IMG/VR virus record: IMGVR_UViG_3300020152_000002 | Coordinates: 23,607-87,606 of that record | Strand: one strand, 5' to 3' | From: a virus | Length of the DNA stretch: 64,000 nt | Shown: piece after piece, positions 33,334 to 40,949 of the stretch | How the letters are laid out: each line of letters starts with the position of its first letter | Position numbering within the stretch: position 1 is the first letter of the stretch | The notes under the pieces: generated by a model | What the model saw: only the letters and a program-made list of their open reading frames with translations | Database searches by the model: none | What the model was told of the DNA's origin: nothing | Program-made: the position numbers and the translations under genes

Positions 33334-35378
33334 TGGAAGGCCGGGCTCTCCGCCCCTACCCGCCTGTCGTCGTCAGCTTTGACGGCGAGCTTGCGCCTGC
33401 CTCCGTCGAAAACCTGACGCCCATCGTCGTCGAGTGGAAGCGCCGAGATCGCCGCAAGCAGATCATCGCCCTGCCGAGCGATCCCGACGAGGATGTTGAA
33501 AGCGGCACCGAGTTCTGCGTTCGTCACGGCCCGCCCGGCTTCCAGACGGTCACTGTCCTCGGCACAGCGTCCGAGACCAGCGGCGACTTCAATCTGGACT
33601 TCGCGGGTTACAGCCGCATCGAAATCTTCGCGCGGCGCGACGGGTATGAGAGCACGGCATTCGTCTTCGACACGACGGCGGAGAACGGGGCTGGGGCCTC
33701 CGTCGCCGGATTGCTGGGCACCGTGGCCGTCACTGGCGCTGTCGAAGGCGCTGTGACCGTTCAGGTCGAAGCCGAACTGCCGACCATCGACATCCAGTTC
33801 ACGGAGCCGGTGGAGCTTGAAGTCGAACTGCCCGAAGCGATCACCGTCACGCCGGTCGAAGGGTCGGTGGACACTATCGTCGAGATCACCGAGAACTTCA
33901 TCATCGGCGTGTCGTCGCTGCTGGAAGTTACGGTAGACATCAGCGTTGAAGCCGCAGGCGACATCGGCACAATCACGGCCACGGTTCCGACTGTCACTCT
34001 TGAGGCCGGAGCCGACAAGGTGGCGGGCACGGGCATCTACGCCTTCCCGGCCGTCGTGCTCGATGAAGTCCTCGGGTTCGCGGAGGGTGAGATCGTCGAG
34101 CCGACAACCACCATGGCAACGCCGATTTGGGGCAACAACGGGCGCATGGCGGGCAGCGTTCCGTTCTCTACGGGCAGCGTCACGCGCTACGTCAACCCGC
34201 TGGGCCAGTTGCTCCCCTACGCCGACTTCGCCTACACGCCGCATACGACCGAAGGCGCTTGGCGTCATCCGATTGGCGCGGACGGAACGCTGGACCGCCT
34301 CAACATCAACGTCTCGGCTAACGGCCGCAGTTCCGACACCGTGTTCACGCTGACTGTCAACGGTGTCGATACGACGCAAACTGTGACTGTCGGCGGGGGC
34401 GTGACCGGAGACGTGCTGACCGCTGGTGATCCGGTCGCCGTGGTGGCTGGCGATCTGCTGGGCCTCAAAGTCGTGACCGGCGCAGGCGGTGGCACCCTGT
34501 CGCTGGCCTGCACCAGCATGTCGTTCGAGGCAGACGAGGGAGTGGTCATGCACCACTCCATGATGGGCGATCTCGCCATGAACCAAGCGCCGTCCACGGG
34601 CGCGCGGGGCGGCCCGATCCATGGCACGGTCGAAGGCAACAGCTTCGGCGAGTCGTGGGATGGTTCGCCGATCTCGTCGGGCAACAACTATTCCGCCCGT
34701 GTCCACACCGCAGGCGTTGTCAGCCGTCTTGTCGTTTACGTTCCCACGAACACGTCTTCTGTGGATCAGACGTTCACGCTCTGGAAGAACGGTGTCGCAA
34801 CCGACCTGTTCGTGACTATCCCGGCGGGCACGACAGGACAGTTCTCGAACAACGCCGACGAGATCGCTGTCGAGCCCGGCGACAGGCTTCATTATCGACT
34901 GGTAGCGACAGCAGGCGGCGGAACAGGGTCGTCCCGGTTCGGCTGGGCACAGTGTATCATCTCGCGGGATGTCGCGGCCTACGACGTGTATGTCGCGCAG
35001 CGAGCATCCGATACGCTGCAAGGTTATAGCGGCTCGCAGCACTTCTTTGGCCTTGCGCTCATCAACCCGAATACGAGCGACAACGACACTGGCAGCCACA
35101 CTCGTCAAAACCTGCCAGTTGGCGGCGTCGTGGACAAGCTGTGGGTGCGTTACAATCACTCGGGCGGCGGCACGTCAGGATACAGCTACACGCTGCGTAA
35201 GGGCGGGGCCAACACGGCGCTGGCGGCGAACGCCCCGGCGAGCACCGGAAGCGGCACGGCGGAAGATACGACGCACACCGTCAACTTCGCGGACGGCGAC
35301 CGCGTGTCGGTCGGCTTCCAAGCGGAGTCGTTCAGCCAGTGGCCGCAGGCATGGGGCTTCACGGTCTCGGCCGCCTGA
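33333..35378 (+). CDS. tail tip/receptor-binding fibre with three C-terminal beta repeats (681 aa)
   Basis: Residues 1-~110 are an Ig/fibronectin-like start (VVVSFDGELAPASVENLTP). Residues ~125-230 are short beta repeats resembling those in the glycine-rich protein (GTVAVTGAV.., PTIDIQFTEPVELEVELPE). From ~305 onward three ~90-100-residue units occur, each with a VDRLxVxV-type opening, a FTLxxNGV-type centre, a GDRLxxxxxA-type segment and an aromatic last strand (ending near residues 400, 545 and 680). This repeat-plus-tip design is typical of receptor-binding proteins. It is coupled to the tip gene by a TGATG overlap. Confidence 0.7.
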   Translation: MEGRALRPYPPVVVSFDGELAPASVENLTPIVVEWKRRDRRKQIIALPSDPDEDVESGTEFCVRHGPPGFQTVTVLGTASETSGDFNLDFAGYSRIEIFARRDGYESTAFVFDTTAENGAGASVAGLLGTVAVTGAVEGAVTVQVEAELPTIDIQFTEPVELEVELPEAITVTPVEGSVDTIVEITENFIIGVSSLLEVTVDISVEAAGDIGTITATVPTVTLEAGADKVAGTGIYAFPAVVLDEVLGFAEGEIVEPTTTMATPIWGNNGRMAGSVPFSTGSVTRYVNPLGQLLPYADFAYTPHTTEGAWRHPIGADGTLDRLNINVSANGRSSDTVFTLTVNGVDTTQTVTVGGGVTGDVLTAGDPVAVVAGDLLGLKVVTGAGGGTLSLACTSMSFEADEGVVMHHSMMGDLAMNQAPSTGARGGPIHGTVEGNSFGESWDGSPISSGNNYSARVHTAGVVSRLVVYVPTNTSSVDQTFTLWKNGVATDLFVTIPAGTTGQFSNNADEIAVEPGDRLHYRLVATAGGGTGSSRFGWAQCIISRDVAAYDVYVAQRASDTLQGYSGSQHFFGLALINPNTSDNDTGSHTRQNLPVGGVVDKLWVRYNHSGGGTSGYSYTLRKGGANTALAANAPASTGSGTAEDTTHTVNFADGDRVSVGFQAESFSQWPQAWGFTVSAA

Positions 35379-35437
35379 CTAGAAATCTGATGCGCCGGGG
35401 TGGTAGGTTCGGCGATCCTTGCGCCCCGGAAGCTGCC

Positions 35438-35944
35438 GTGCCCCGCCCGAACTCGCTCACGAACTGGATCAAGCTGCCCGTCGATCTCAAGCGGGTCGGC
35501 GAATGGATCAGCATGTTGCGCGATCTCGCGGCTCTGCTGTTCATCCCGTTCCTGTGCCTCTACGGCGCGATCATGGTCTATGTCCTCGTCCGGTTCTTCG
35601 GGAACCCGGAGCGGCCGGAGAGCGTGGTGCTGGCGGTCGTGAACTATCTCGGCGCGGCGCTGGTCGGCCTGTGCGTCCTGATCGGGCTGGGCGTCCTCTG
35701 GCTTCAACGCCGGAACATCCCGACCATGACGATCACGACGCCCATGGGCACCGTCAACATCGGCTCTGGCGACGCCGCACAGGCCGGGCTTGCCGGAGCG
35801 GTCATCGACGCCATCACCCCGCCTGACGCGCCCTCCGTGGCCGCCGCTGCGGCCGGTGGAGCACCCCCGCCGTCCAAGCCTGCGGCCACGGCTGCCGCCG
35901 ACGCGGAGTTCGAGCCCGAACCGCCCGCCGGAGGGAAGTCCTGA
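35438..35944 (+). CDS. two-helix membrane protein, holin-like (168 aa)
   Basis: Start taken at GTG 35438, preceded by GGAAG 7 bases upstream; ATG 35390 would add 16 residues without a binding site. Two hydrophobic helices (residues ~28-52 and 62-87) are followed by an Ala/Pro-rich tail of about 70 residues with acidic end (EFEPEPPAGGKS). The next gene begins on its last base (TGATG). Sits at the head of the membrane/spanin cluster, so it may be an additional holin or lysis regulator. No family recognised. Confidence 0.6.
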   Translation: MPRPNSLTNWIKLPVDLKRVGEWISMLRDLAALLFIPFLCLYGAIMVYVLVRFFGNPERPESVVLAVVNYLGAALVGLCVLIGLGVLWLQRRNIPTMTITTPMGTVNIGSGDAAQAGLAGAVIDAITPPDAPSVAAAAAGGAPPPSKPAATAAADAEFEPEPPAGGKS

Positions 35945-36495
35945 TGCTGAACTGGATCGCAGACCGCATCTTCGGGCCGCTGTTCGACGGCCTGCTGACG
36001 TGGGCACCGTGGCTCTGGCTGGCCCTGTGCGCCACGGTGGCGCTCTACCTCTTTTTCGCCATGCCGCTCGTGTTCAAGCGGCGCTGGCAGGCCATCGTCG
36101 CTGCCGCCGTCGTCGGGTTCGTCGCGCTGTGGGTGTGGCAACACTTCGACGAGTTCGCAGACTTGAAGCGCCAGAACGACGAACTGGTTCAACAGAACGA
36201 AGAACTCGAAGGCCGAGTGGACAATCTCGGTCAAAGCATCAGCAACTATGAGACCGCAGTCGGCAATCTCGAACGTCGTCAACGTCAGATCAGAGCCGAG
36301 ATCACCGCAGCCCGACAAGGGCTCGACAGTGAGACCATTCAGAGGGAAGTCAACAATGATCCGGGGCAAGCTGCTGTCGATCTGTCTGATCGCTGGAATA
36401 GCTTTGGCAGGATGTCAGACGAGGCCACAAGCGGGTTCGGCCGTCCAACGGCTTCCGCTACCGGCCCCAGCGCCGACGCAGACGCAGGAAGTTGA
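35944..36495 (+). CDS. Rz: inner-membrane spanin (Rz-like) with two membrane helices
   Basis: Residues ~18-44 and 49-66 are hydrophobic helices joined by a basic FKRRW loop; a long polar coiled coil follows (DLKRQNDELVQQNEELEG, residues ~74-125) and then a flexible end. The positive loop should stay in the cytoplasm, which puts the coiled coil in the periplasm, as an i-spanin requires. The gene overlaps an out-of-frame lipoprotein gene at its 3' end, the classical Rz/Rz1 arrangement. Spanins fuse inner and outer membranes in the last step of lysis of Gram-negative hosts. Confidence 0.8.
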   Translation: MLNWIADRIFGPLFDGLLTWAPWLWLALCATVALYLFFAMPLVFKRRWQAIVAAAVVGFVALWVWQHFDEFADLKRQNDELVQQNEELEGRVDNLGQSISNYETAVGNLERRQRQIRAEITAARQGLDSETIQREVNNDPGQAAVDLSDRWNSFGRMSDEATSGFGRPTASATGPSADADAGS

Positions 36496-36670
36496 GTGGG
36501 GCATCCTACAGCCGGGGGAACAGCCGTCAGAGACGGTCGTTACCCTCACCTTGCCCATGTTTGATCGTCTCGTGTCCAACGAAGCTGAACAGTTGCGTTG
36601 GATCAAGGAAGCTGTAGAACAGCTTCGCTACTACAGAGGCGAACAACCGGGGGCCACGCAGCAGCGATGA
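36356..36670 (+). CDS. Rz1: outer-membrane spanin lipoprotein (Rz1-like)
   Basis: Starts at ATG 36356 inside the Rz gene, overlapping it by 140 bases in another frame; AGAGGGAA lies upstream. The first 20 residues are a lipoprotein signal (MIRGKLLSICLIAGIALAGC) with lipobox LAGC and lipidated Cys20. The rest is proline-containing (LPLPAPAPTQTQ) and partly helical, as expected of an o-spanin. At 104 residues it is longer than lambda Rz1. It should be anchored in the outer membrane and bind the coiled coil of the Rz-like protein. Confidence 0.85.
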   Translation: MIRGKLLSICLIAGIALAGCQTRPQAGSAVQRLPLPAPAPTQTQEVEWGILQPGEQPSETVVTLTLPMFDRLVSNEAEQLRWIKEAVEQLRYYRGEQPGATQQR

Positions 36671-37134
36671 CCAAGCCTATGATCCTCGTCCACTTCGATC
36701 ACTTCCGCGAGACCTTCCCGTTTCGGGCTCTCGAATGGCTGATGGCCGTCGTCCTGATCGGGTGGGGCCTTGTGCTGCTGCACCCTGACTACTCGGCCGA
36801 TCAGTCCGCGTGGGCGAATACGCTGTTCGCTCACGTCTCGTCTCAACTTTTTGGTCAAGCCTGCCTCGTCGTAGGCTTGATTAGGTTCACCGCCCTGCTT
36901 ATCAATGGTCTGTGGTGGAGGACGCCGTTTGCACGTCTTGTAACAACCTTCGCCGCCAACTTCCTGTGGGTCGCCATCGTCTTCGGGCTGGCTGCGTCGG
37001 ACACGTTGAATACTGGCTGGGCTGTGTATCCCGCCTTTGTAGTCGCCGAGTTCTATAACGCCTTCCGTTCCGCCGACGACTCCCGCAAAAGTTGGCTGGA
37101 ACGAAAGGCAGCGCGAGTTGGACGGTCTCGATAA
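36667..37134 (+). CDS. four-helix membrane protein (155 aa)
   Basis: ATG 36667 overlaps the Rz1 stop (ATGA). Four hydrophobic helices (about residues 18-38, 58-82, 90-112 and 115-135) are separated by short loops, with a basic C-terminus (ERKAARVGRSR). Following spanin genes, it could be a holin, an antiholin or another envelope protein. No family motif is visible, so the call stops at topology. Confidence 0.6.
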   Translation: MTKPMILVHFDHFRETFPFRALEWLMAVVLIGWGLVLLHPDYSADQSAWANTLFAHVSSQLFGQACLVVGLIRFTALLINGLWWRTPFARLVTTFAANFLWVAIVFGLAASDTLNTGWAVYPAFVVAEFYNAFRSADDSRKSWLERKAARVGRSR

Positions 37135-37525
37135 GCTCCCGGCATGGATACAGGTCGCGGTCTTTCTTGGCGTCCTGATCGCCACCACCGTCGCCTCTGC
37201 CTCCGGGTGGATGCGCGACAAGTGGTTTAAGCGCCCATCCTCCGCCCCCTCGCCTACGCTCCCCACGAAAGATGCCGTCGTGATGTCGGCCGCTATCGCG
37301 GACAGTCAGGCCATCAACAATCTGGCTACCGGCATCAACCGGCTCGTGGACTTCCTTGAACAGGACCGCGAAGATCAGGAGCGCAGGGACCGCGCCCTGC
37401 GGACGTGCATCCAAGAGCTTCTGGACAGCAACGACCGGGTGGCGGGGCTCTTGAGGCAGGCCCTCCATCCGTTCGGCTTCGGCGGCGTCGCCCGGCCGGG
37501 GGACAGGCCGCCGGACGGCTCTTGA
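37118..37525 (+). CDS. single-pass membrane protein (135 aa)
   Basis: Starts at TTG 37118, overlapping the previous gene by 17 bases. One hydrophobic helix near residues 10-30 is followed by a basic patch (RDKWFKR) and a long soluble helical part (about 55-115). The arrangement (N-out helix, cytoplasmic domain, or the reverse) is typical of small phage envelope proteins. It is the last gene of the late block before a double terminator. Function unknown. Confidence 0.55.
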   Translation: MDGLDKLPAWIQVAVFLGVLIATTVASASGWMRDKWFKRPSSAPSPTLPTKDAVVMSAAIADSQAINNLATGINRLVDFLEQDREDQERRDRALRTCIQELLDSNDRVAGLLRQALHPFGFGGVARPGDRPPDGS

Positions 37526-37615
37526 CGGAACGGCCGGGCCGTGGGATAGGGAGATCGTCTAGGCCGGGCTGCGCGCTCGTTCTTGGTCATGTGGGAAGCC
37601 AACTCCTGTGACGTT

Positions 37616-37674
37616 CAGCCCCGCCGGTCTTCGGATCGGCGGGGCTGATGCGTTTTCGGGCTTGCCCGATTTTT
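37616..37674 (+). terminator. double-hairpin terminator ending the late operon
   Basis: First hairpin: CAGCCCCGCCG (37616-37626) with CGGCGGGGCTG (37637-37647), 11 perfect pairs. Second: CGGG-CTTG-CCCG (37657-37668), a CUUG tetraloop, followed by ATTTTT. It lies exactly between the convergent plus-strand late block and minus-strand replication block. Confidence 0.85.
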
Positions 37675-37957
37675 AAGCGTCGTCCCCGTAAAGCAGGATC
37701 ATGTAGTTGTCACCGTGGCACCGCTTCGGTTTACAGTGGCAGACCAAATCCCTTCCGCGCAGGTATTCCAGCCAAGCAGGGTTCTCGGCGGCACGGTTAC
37801 GCGCATATACTAGGTGCAGATCGCAGACATCATCGCGGGTGGTTCCATGGACACCGATGACGAAGGGATTGCCGTAGGCCGTCCCTCTGTCGATACACAC
37901 CGCGTCGGCCGGGTAGCCGTCACGCTTCATGTTCAAGACGCGAGGGCGGTCAGCCAC
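37673..37957 (-). CDS. DUF4326 domain protein (94 aa)
   Basis: Start is GTG 37957 (AAGGA 10 bases before), giving a first domain residue run RPRVLNMKRD. The body carries the marks of DUF4326: DAVCIDRGTAYGNPF near residues 19-33, then a helix, and LVCHCKPKRCHGD (~76-88) with Cys and His residues that look metal- or substrate-binding. The family is small, widespread in phages and of unknown biochemical function, often near nucleotide metabolism genes. The first 8 bases overlap the end of the upstream nuclease gene, implying translational coupling. It is the last gene of the minus operon. Confidence 0.8.
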   Translation of the reverse strand: MADRPRVLNMKRDGYPADAVCIDRGTAYGNPFVIGVHGTTRDDVCDLHLVYARNRAAENPAWLEYLRGRDLVCHCKPKRCHGDNYMILLYGDDA

Positions 37958-38555
37958 CGGCTCGCTGTCCTTGACCGAACCGAAACCGCGACCGGCTGTC
38001 GATGAAGCCCTCGTCTTGCAACAGGGCCTCCACGGGCGACAGAGCGATGGCGTCGATTCCGGGCGTCGCCTCTGCCAGCAGATCGGCGTAGGCCCCCGCC
38101 ACGGTCGGCCGGGCCAGCAGATCGTAGAGAGCCCGCACCGTGGCCGCATCCCGGCGAGGAACAGCCGGGCAAGCTCGGGTCAGGATGCAGCGCCGGTCCA
38201 GCGTCTCGTGCGTCACAGCGCCCCTCTCGGGCAGGCTGGGCAGGAACAGGCCGGGGACCAGCCAAACGCGCTCCACGCAGCCGATCAGGGCATAGCTGCG
38301 GCCACCTGCCAGCCACCGCTTCTGCCCCCACTCCCGCTGCCCGCGCTCGAACCTGATCTCGCCTCCGGCGATCCGCTTCCGGGGCTGGTGCAGCAGCTTG
38401 GTCTCAAGGTGGAAGGAGCCGCCGTCATAGCAGCCTTCGATGTCCGGCGTCGCCTTGCCGACGACGTTCTCTACACGCTGGGCGTGGAACTTGGGACTGC
38501 TGAAATCTGGATGGCGCTTAAGCCAGTCCCACAGGATGCCTTCGGACGACGCCAT
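37950..38555 (-). CDS. PD-(D/E)XK endonuclease, VRR-NUC-like (201 aa)
   Basis: The N-terminal half shows the nuclease pattern: an early glutamate (ASSEGILWDWL), TPDIEG with the metal-binding aspartate (~residue 38), FHLETK as the E-x-K and a following RGQREW. VRR-NUC and related enzymes cut branched DNA or act as resolvases in replication and recombination. The C-terminal ~90 residues are a separate helical region containing three cysteine/histidine-rich turns and no clear motif. Followed by the DUF4326 gene (8-base overlap) and preceded by the dNMP kinase gene. Confidence 0.7.
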   Translation of the reverse strand: MASSEGILWDWLKRHPDFSSPKFHAQRVENVVGKATPDIEGCYDGGSFHLETKLLHQPRKRIAGGEIRFERGQREWGQKRWLAGGRSYALIGCVERVWLVPGLFLPSLPERGAVTHETLDRRCILTRACPAVPRRDAATVRALYDLLARPTVAGAYADLLAEATPGIDAIALSPVEALLQDEGFIDSRSRFRFGQGQRAGG

Positions 38556-38559
38556 GGCG

Positions 38560-39129
38560 TCACCGCGCCGCGAACCAGTCGGCGTAGGACATGTCCCGGT
38601 CGATCTGCTGGAACACCTTCGCGTAGATGAACTGATACAGGTGCTTTTGCAGCGTGACGCCGATGTCGTTGATCAGGTCTTCGACGCCGGTCAGTTCATC
38701 CACCTTGAAGTCGGTCGGAACGCGCGGCTGTTGACCGGGAACGCGCAGGCGGAAGACGAAGCCGCCGTTCTCCTTGATCAGATCGGCTTCGTTCTGGTGC
38801 CGCACGTCGTCGCAGATGATCAGCGCCTTGGACTGCCCCGCCATGACGAACTGTTGGAGCCACAGGTTTCCGTTCGTCAGGTCTCGGGCCACCTTGCCGA
38901 TGCCCTCCATGAACTGACGCGGCGACGCTCCGCAGAGCGCCGGGTGCGGCTGTTCCTTGAGGACGGGATCGCGCAGGACTTCCATCGGGACGCCGAGCAC
39001 GACCATGATCTCCCTGATCTTGTCGGCGAACGAGATGCAGGTGAACCCATGGCCCTGCGTGAAGTAGTGCGACAGCGTGGTCTTCCCGCTGCCGACGTAT
39101 CCGGCGATGCCGATGATCAGGCGCGACAT
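38560..39129 (-). CDS. deoxynucleoside monophosphate kinase
   Basis: A 189-residue P-loop kinase with GYVGSGKTT (residues 10-18) at the N-terminus, followed by SFADKIREI as in phage dNMP kinases (T4 gp1, T5 dnk). It would phosphorylate dNMPs, including host-DNA breakdown products, to dNDPs for dNTP synthesis. Residues around CDDVRHQNEAD (~106-117) give the second conserved part with acidic and arginine residues. Located 4 bases from the nuclease gene in one operon. No membrane segment. Confidence 0.85.
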   Translation of the reverse strand: MSRLIIGIAGYVGSGKTTLSHYFTQGHGFTCISFADKIREIMVVLGVPMEVLRDPVLKEQPHPALCGASPRQFMEGIGKVARDLTNGNLWLQQFVMAGQSKALIICDDVRHQNEADLIKENGGFVFRLRVPGQQPRVPTDFKVDELTGVEDLINDIGVTLQKHLYQFIYAKVFQQIDRDMSYADWFAAR

Positions 39130-39138
39130 GACGATCCC

Positions 39139-39486
39139 TTACGGCAGCGGAACTTCGACGGGCTTGTAAACTCCGTCTTTCCGGTCCCACTTGAGGACTT
39201 GCAGCCGGGGGCAGTCGGTCAGGCTGTAGACGACGATGGCGGCGAGACCGCACAGCACCGGATCGCCGCTGAACACGAGATAGTCCACTTCGGCGTTGAA
39301 CTCGGACAGCTTCTCGTTCAGCAAGTCCAGTTCGTCGCGGCCTTCCAGTTCCTCCATCTGCTTCTTCGTCGCAGGCAGCAAGAAGTGGACAGCGCCGTAG
39401 GGATACAGCGACGAGTAGTCGTGGCTGGCGTAGGTGCCATCCTTCTGCTTGTAGCGGCTTTCTTGGACGACGAATACTCGTGACAT
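39139..39486 (-). CDS. hypothetical protein (115 aa)
   Basis: A 115-residue soluble protein that begins with MSRVFVVQESRYK and contains a Tyr/Ser-rich YASHDYSSLYPYG segment, then two alpha/beta units (EVDYLVFSGDPVLCGLAAIVVY). Its ATG overlaps the helicase TAA by one base, so it is made together with the helicase. Similar short proteins occur in siphovirus replication modules without known role. It may be a helicase partner. Confidence 0.7.
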   Translation of the reverse strand: MSRVFVVQESRYKQKDGTYASHDYSSLYPYGAVHFLLPATKKQMEELEGRDELDLLNEKLSEFNAEVDYLVFSGDPVLCGLAAIVVYSLTDCPRLQVLKWDRKDGVYKPVEVPLP

Positions 39487-40949
39487 TAGACGTATGACTC
39501 CTGTAGCAGTCGCTTCAACTCGACGAGGCCCGTGCCTGCGATCAGGTCTGCTACGTTGATCTTGTTTGAGAGAGCGTTGAGGATGTAGCTGTCGATGCTA
39601 TTCAAGCCGATGATGTCGATTAGGTCAACGGGGAGCTTGCCGATTTGGGTGCCCCGCTCGCTCGCCTGATCGCGCTGGATCAGGTCGAAGGTGTGCGACC
39701 CCCAAATGATCGTGTTGCAGAAGGACAGGTCGCCCCCGACGCCGCCGGACAGGGCATGGCCGAAGATGACCTTCTTGGTCTCGCTCCGGCCGAAGTCGTA
39801 GATCGTCTGGATATGGCTGCCCCCGGATTTGCCGTGGACTTCCGAGAACCCGATGTCGGCCGCCTCTAGCAGCTTCCGCATGACATCGAACTCGTAGTGG
39901 TATTGAAGCCATATGATGACCTTGCCCTGCGCCTTCTCGACTTCGTTCATTATCAGATTGAAGCGAGGGTTTTCTTCCGGCGGGACCAGTTCGATCAGCC
40001 CATCCGTCTTCGTGATCAGGAAGCCGCTGCCTACCTGCTGTAGCTTCTGGAAGAACACGCCGCCGTCAAGGATTTCACCGTCAAGGACGGGGTTCTCTTG
40101 CAGCGTGTCGTAGACCTTCTGCTGCTTGTCCGTCATCTCGAACAAGCGTTCGATGTTCAGGGGCTTGTGAAGCTCCGGGACATCTTCACGACGCAGCACG
40201 GTAGTCCACTTCTCGATCCGTCGCGTCAGTTCTTCTTCGTTCTGCGGCCCGAGGAACTTCACATACGGACGGCCTGCCCGCGTCTTCGTAACTTCCCACA
40301 GACCGAAGTAGTTCTTGAACTCCTCATACGTCGTGAAGCCGAGCGCCCCCTTCTCAAGAAGCTCGAACTCGCTGTAGGCGTTCATCGGGTTGCCATGGAT
40401 CGGCGTCCCGGTCAGCAGCCGCTTATACTCGCACTTCGCCGACACGCCACGCGCGGTGATCGTCCGCTTTGATCCGGGCTTCTTGAAGTCGTGCGCCTCG
40501 TCGAAGATGACGAGGATGCGCCCGGCGTGGCGTTTGATGAAGGTGACGAGATAGGACTTCGCCGTCTCCGTCCGCAGCGCCGTCGAGTTGATGGACAGTA
40601 TCTTGAGATCGTCGCGGTTCAGGCACAGGTGTTGGAACTTCGCCAGCACCCCTTTCTGCTTGGCCTTGGCCGCCTTGTAGATCATCGCGTCGTAAGGCAC
40701 CGCCATGTGCGTCGGCAGTTCCTTGAGCACCCAGTTCTCGTGAACGGTGTTCGGGGCGATGATGATGACGCCCGTGATCTCGCCGATATGGTAGAGGAAG
40801 GCGGCCTCGTCGAGCGTGACCTTCGTCTTGCCTGTCCGCATGGTCCAGAAGCGCGCCCGCGCCTTGGCCGTGCGATACCGCATGAACTCGGTCTTCTGGT
40901 GGCCCCACGGTCGCGTTTTGAAGGGGAGTGGTCCGGGTCGCAGTTTCAC
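39486..40949 (-). CDS. SF2/SNF2-type DNA helicase (DEAH)
   Basis: A 487-residue helicase from GTG 40949, which overlaps the polymerase stop (GTGA); longer in-frame starts would run deep into the polymerase gene. Motif I MRTGKT (37-42), Ia IIIAPNTVHENW (~62-74), motif II DEAH (150-153), motif III LTGTP (~175) and a C-terminal lobe with WLQYHYEFD and QRDQASERGTQIG-like motif VI. This form resembles the SNF2-like helicases that replicate or remodel DNA in many siphoviruses. Directly follows DNA polymerase, so it is probably the replisome helicase or a fork-restart motor. Confidence 0.85.
   Translation of the reverse strand: MKLRPGPLPFKTRPWGHQKTEFMRYRTAKARARFWTMRTGKTKVTLDEAAFLYHIGEITGVIIIAPNTVHENWVLKELPTHMAVPYDAMIYKAAKAKQKGVLAKFQHLCLNRDDLKILSINSTALRTETAKSYLVTFIKRHAGRILVIFDEAHDFKKPGSKRTITARGVSAKCEYKRLLTGTPIHGNPMNAYSEFELLEKGALGFTTYEEFKNYFGLWEVTKTRAGRPYVKFLGPQNEEELTRRIEKWTTVLRREDVPELHKPLNIERLFEMTDKQQKVYDTLQENPVLDGEILDGGVFFQKLQQVGSGFLITKTDGLIELVPPEENPRFNLIMNEVEKAQGKVIIWLQYHYEFDVMRKLLEAADIGFSEVHGKSGGSHIQTIYDFGRSETKKVIFGHALSGGVGGDLSFCNTIIWGSHTFDLIQRDQASERGTQIGKLPVDLIDIIGLNSIDSYILNALSNKINVADLIAGTGLVELKRLLQESYV

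Noticed and set aside
18180-35159. Very long minus-strand open frames opposite the structural genes (e.g. 18180-20285, 22940-24958, 28571-30781, 33096-35159)
   Set aside because: They are arginine/valine/aspartate-rich mirror frames caused by the GC-rich third positions of the plus-strand genes, have no binding sites or recognisable domains, and their opposite-strand partners are clear structural genes.
38440-39483. Long plus-strand open frame opposite the nuclease and dNMP kinase genes
   Set aside because: It is the shadow of two well-supported minus-strand genes and has no signal of translation.
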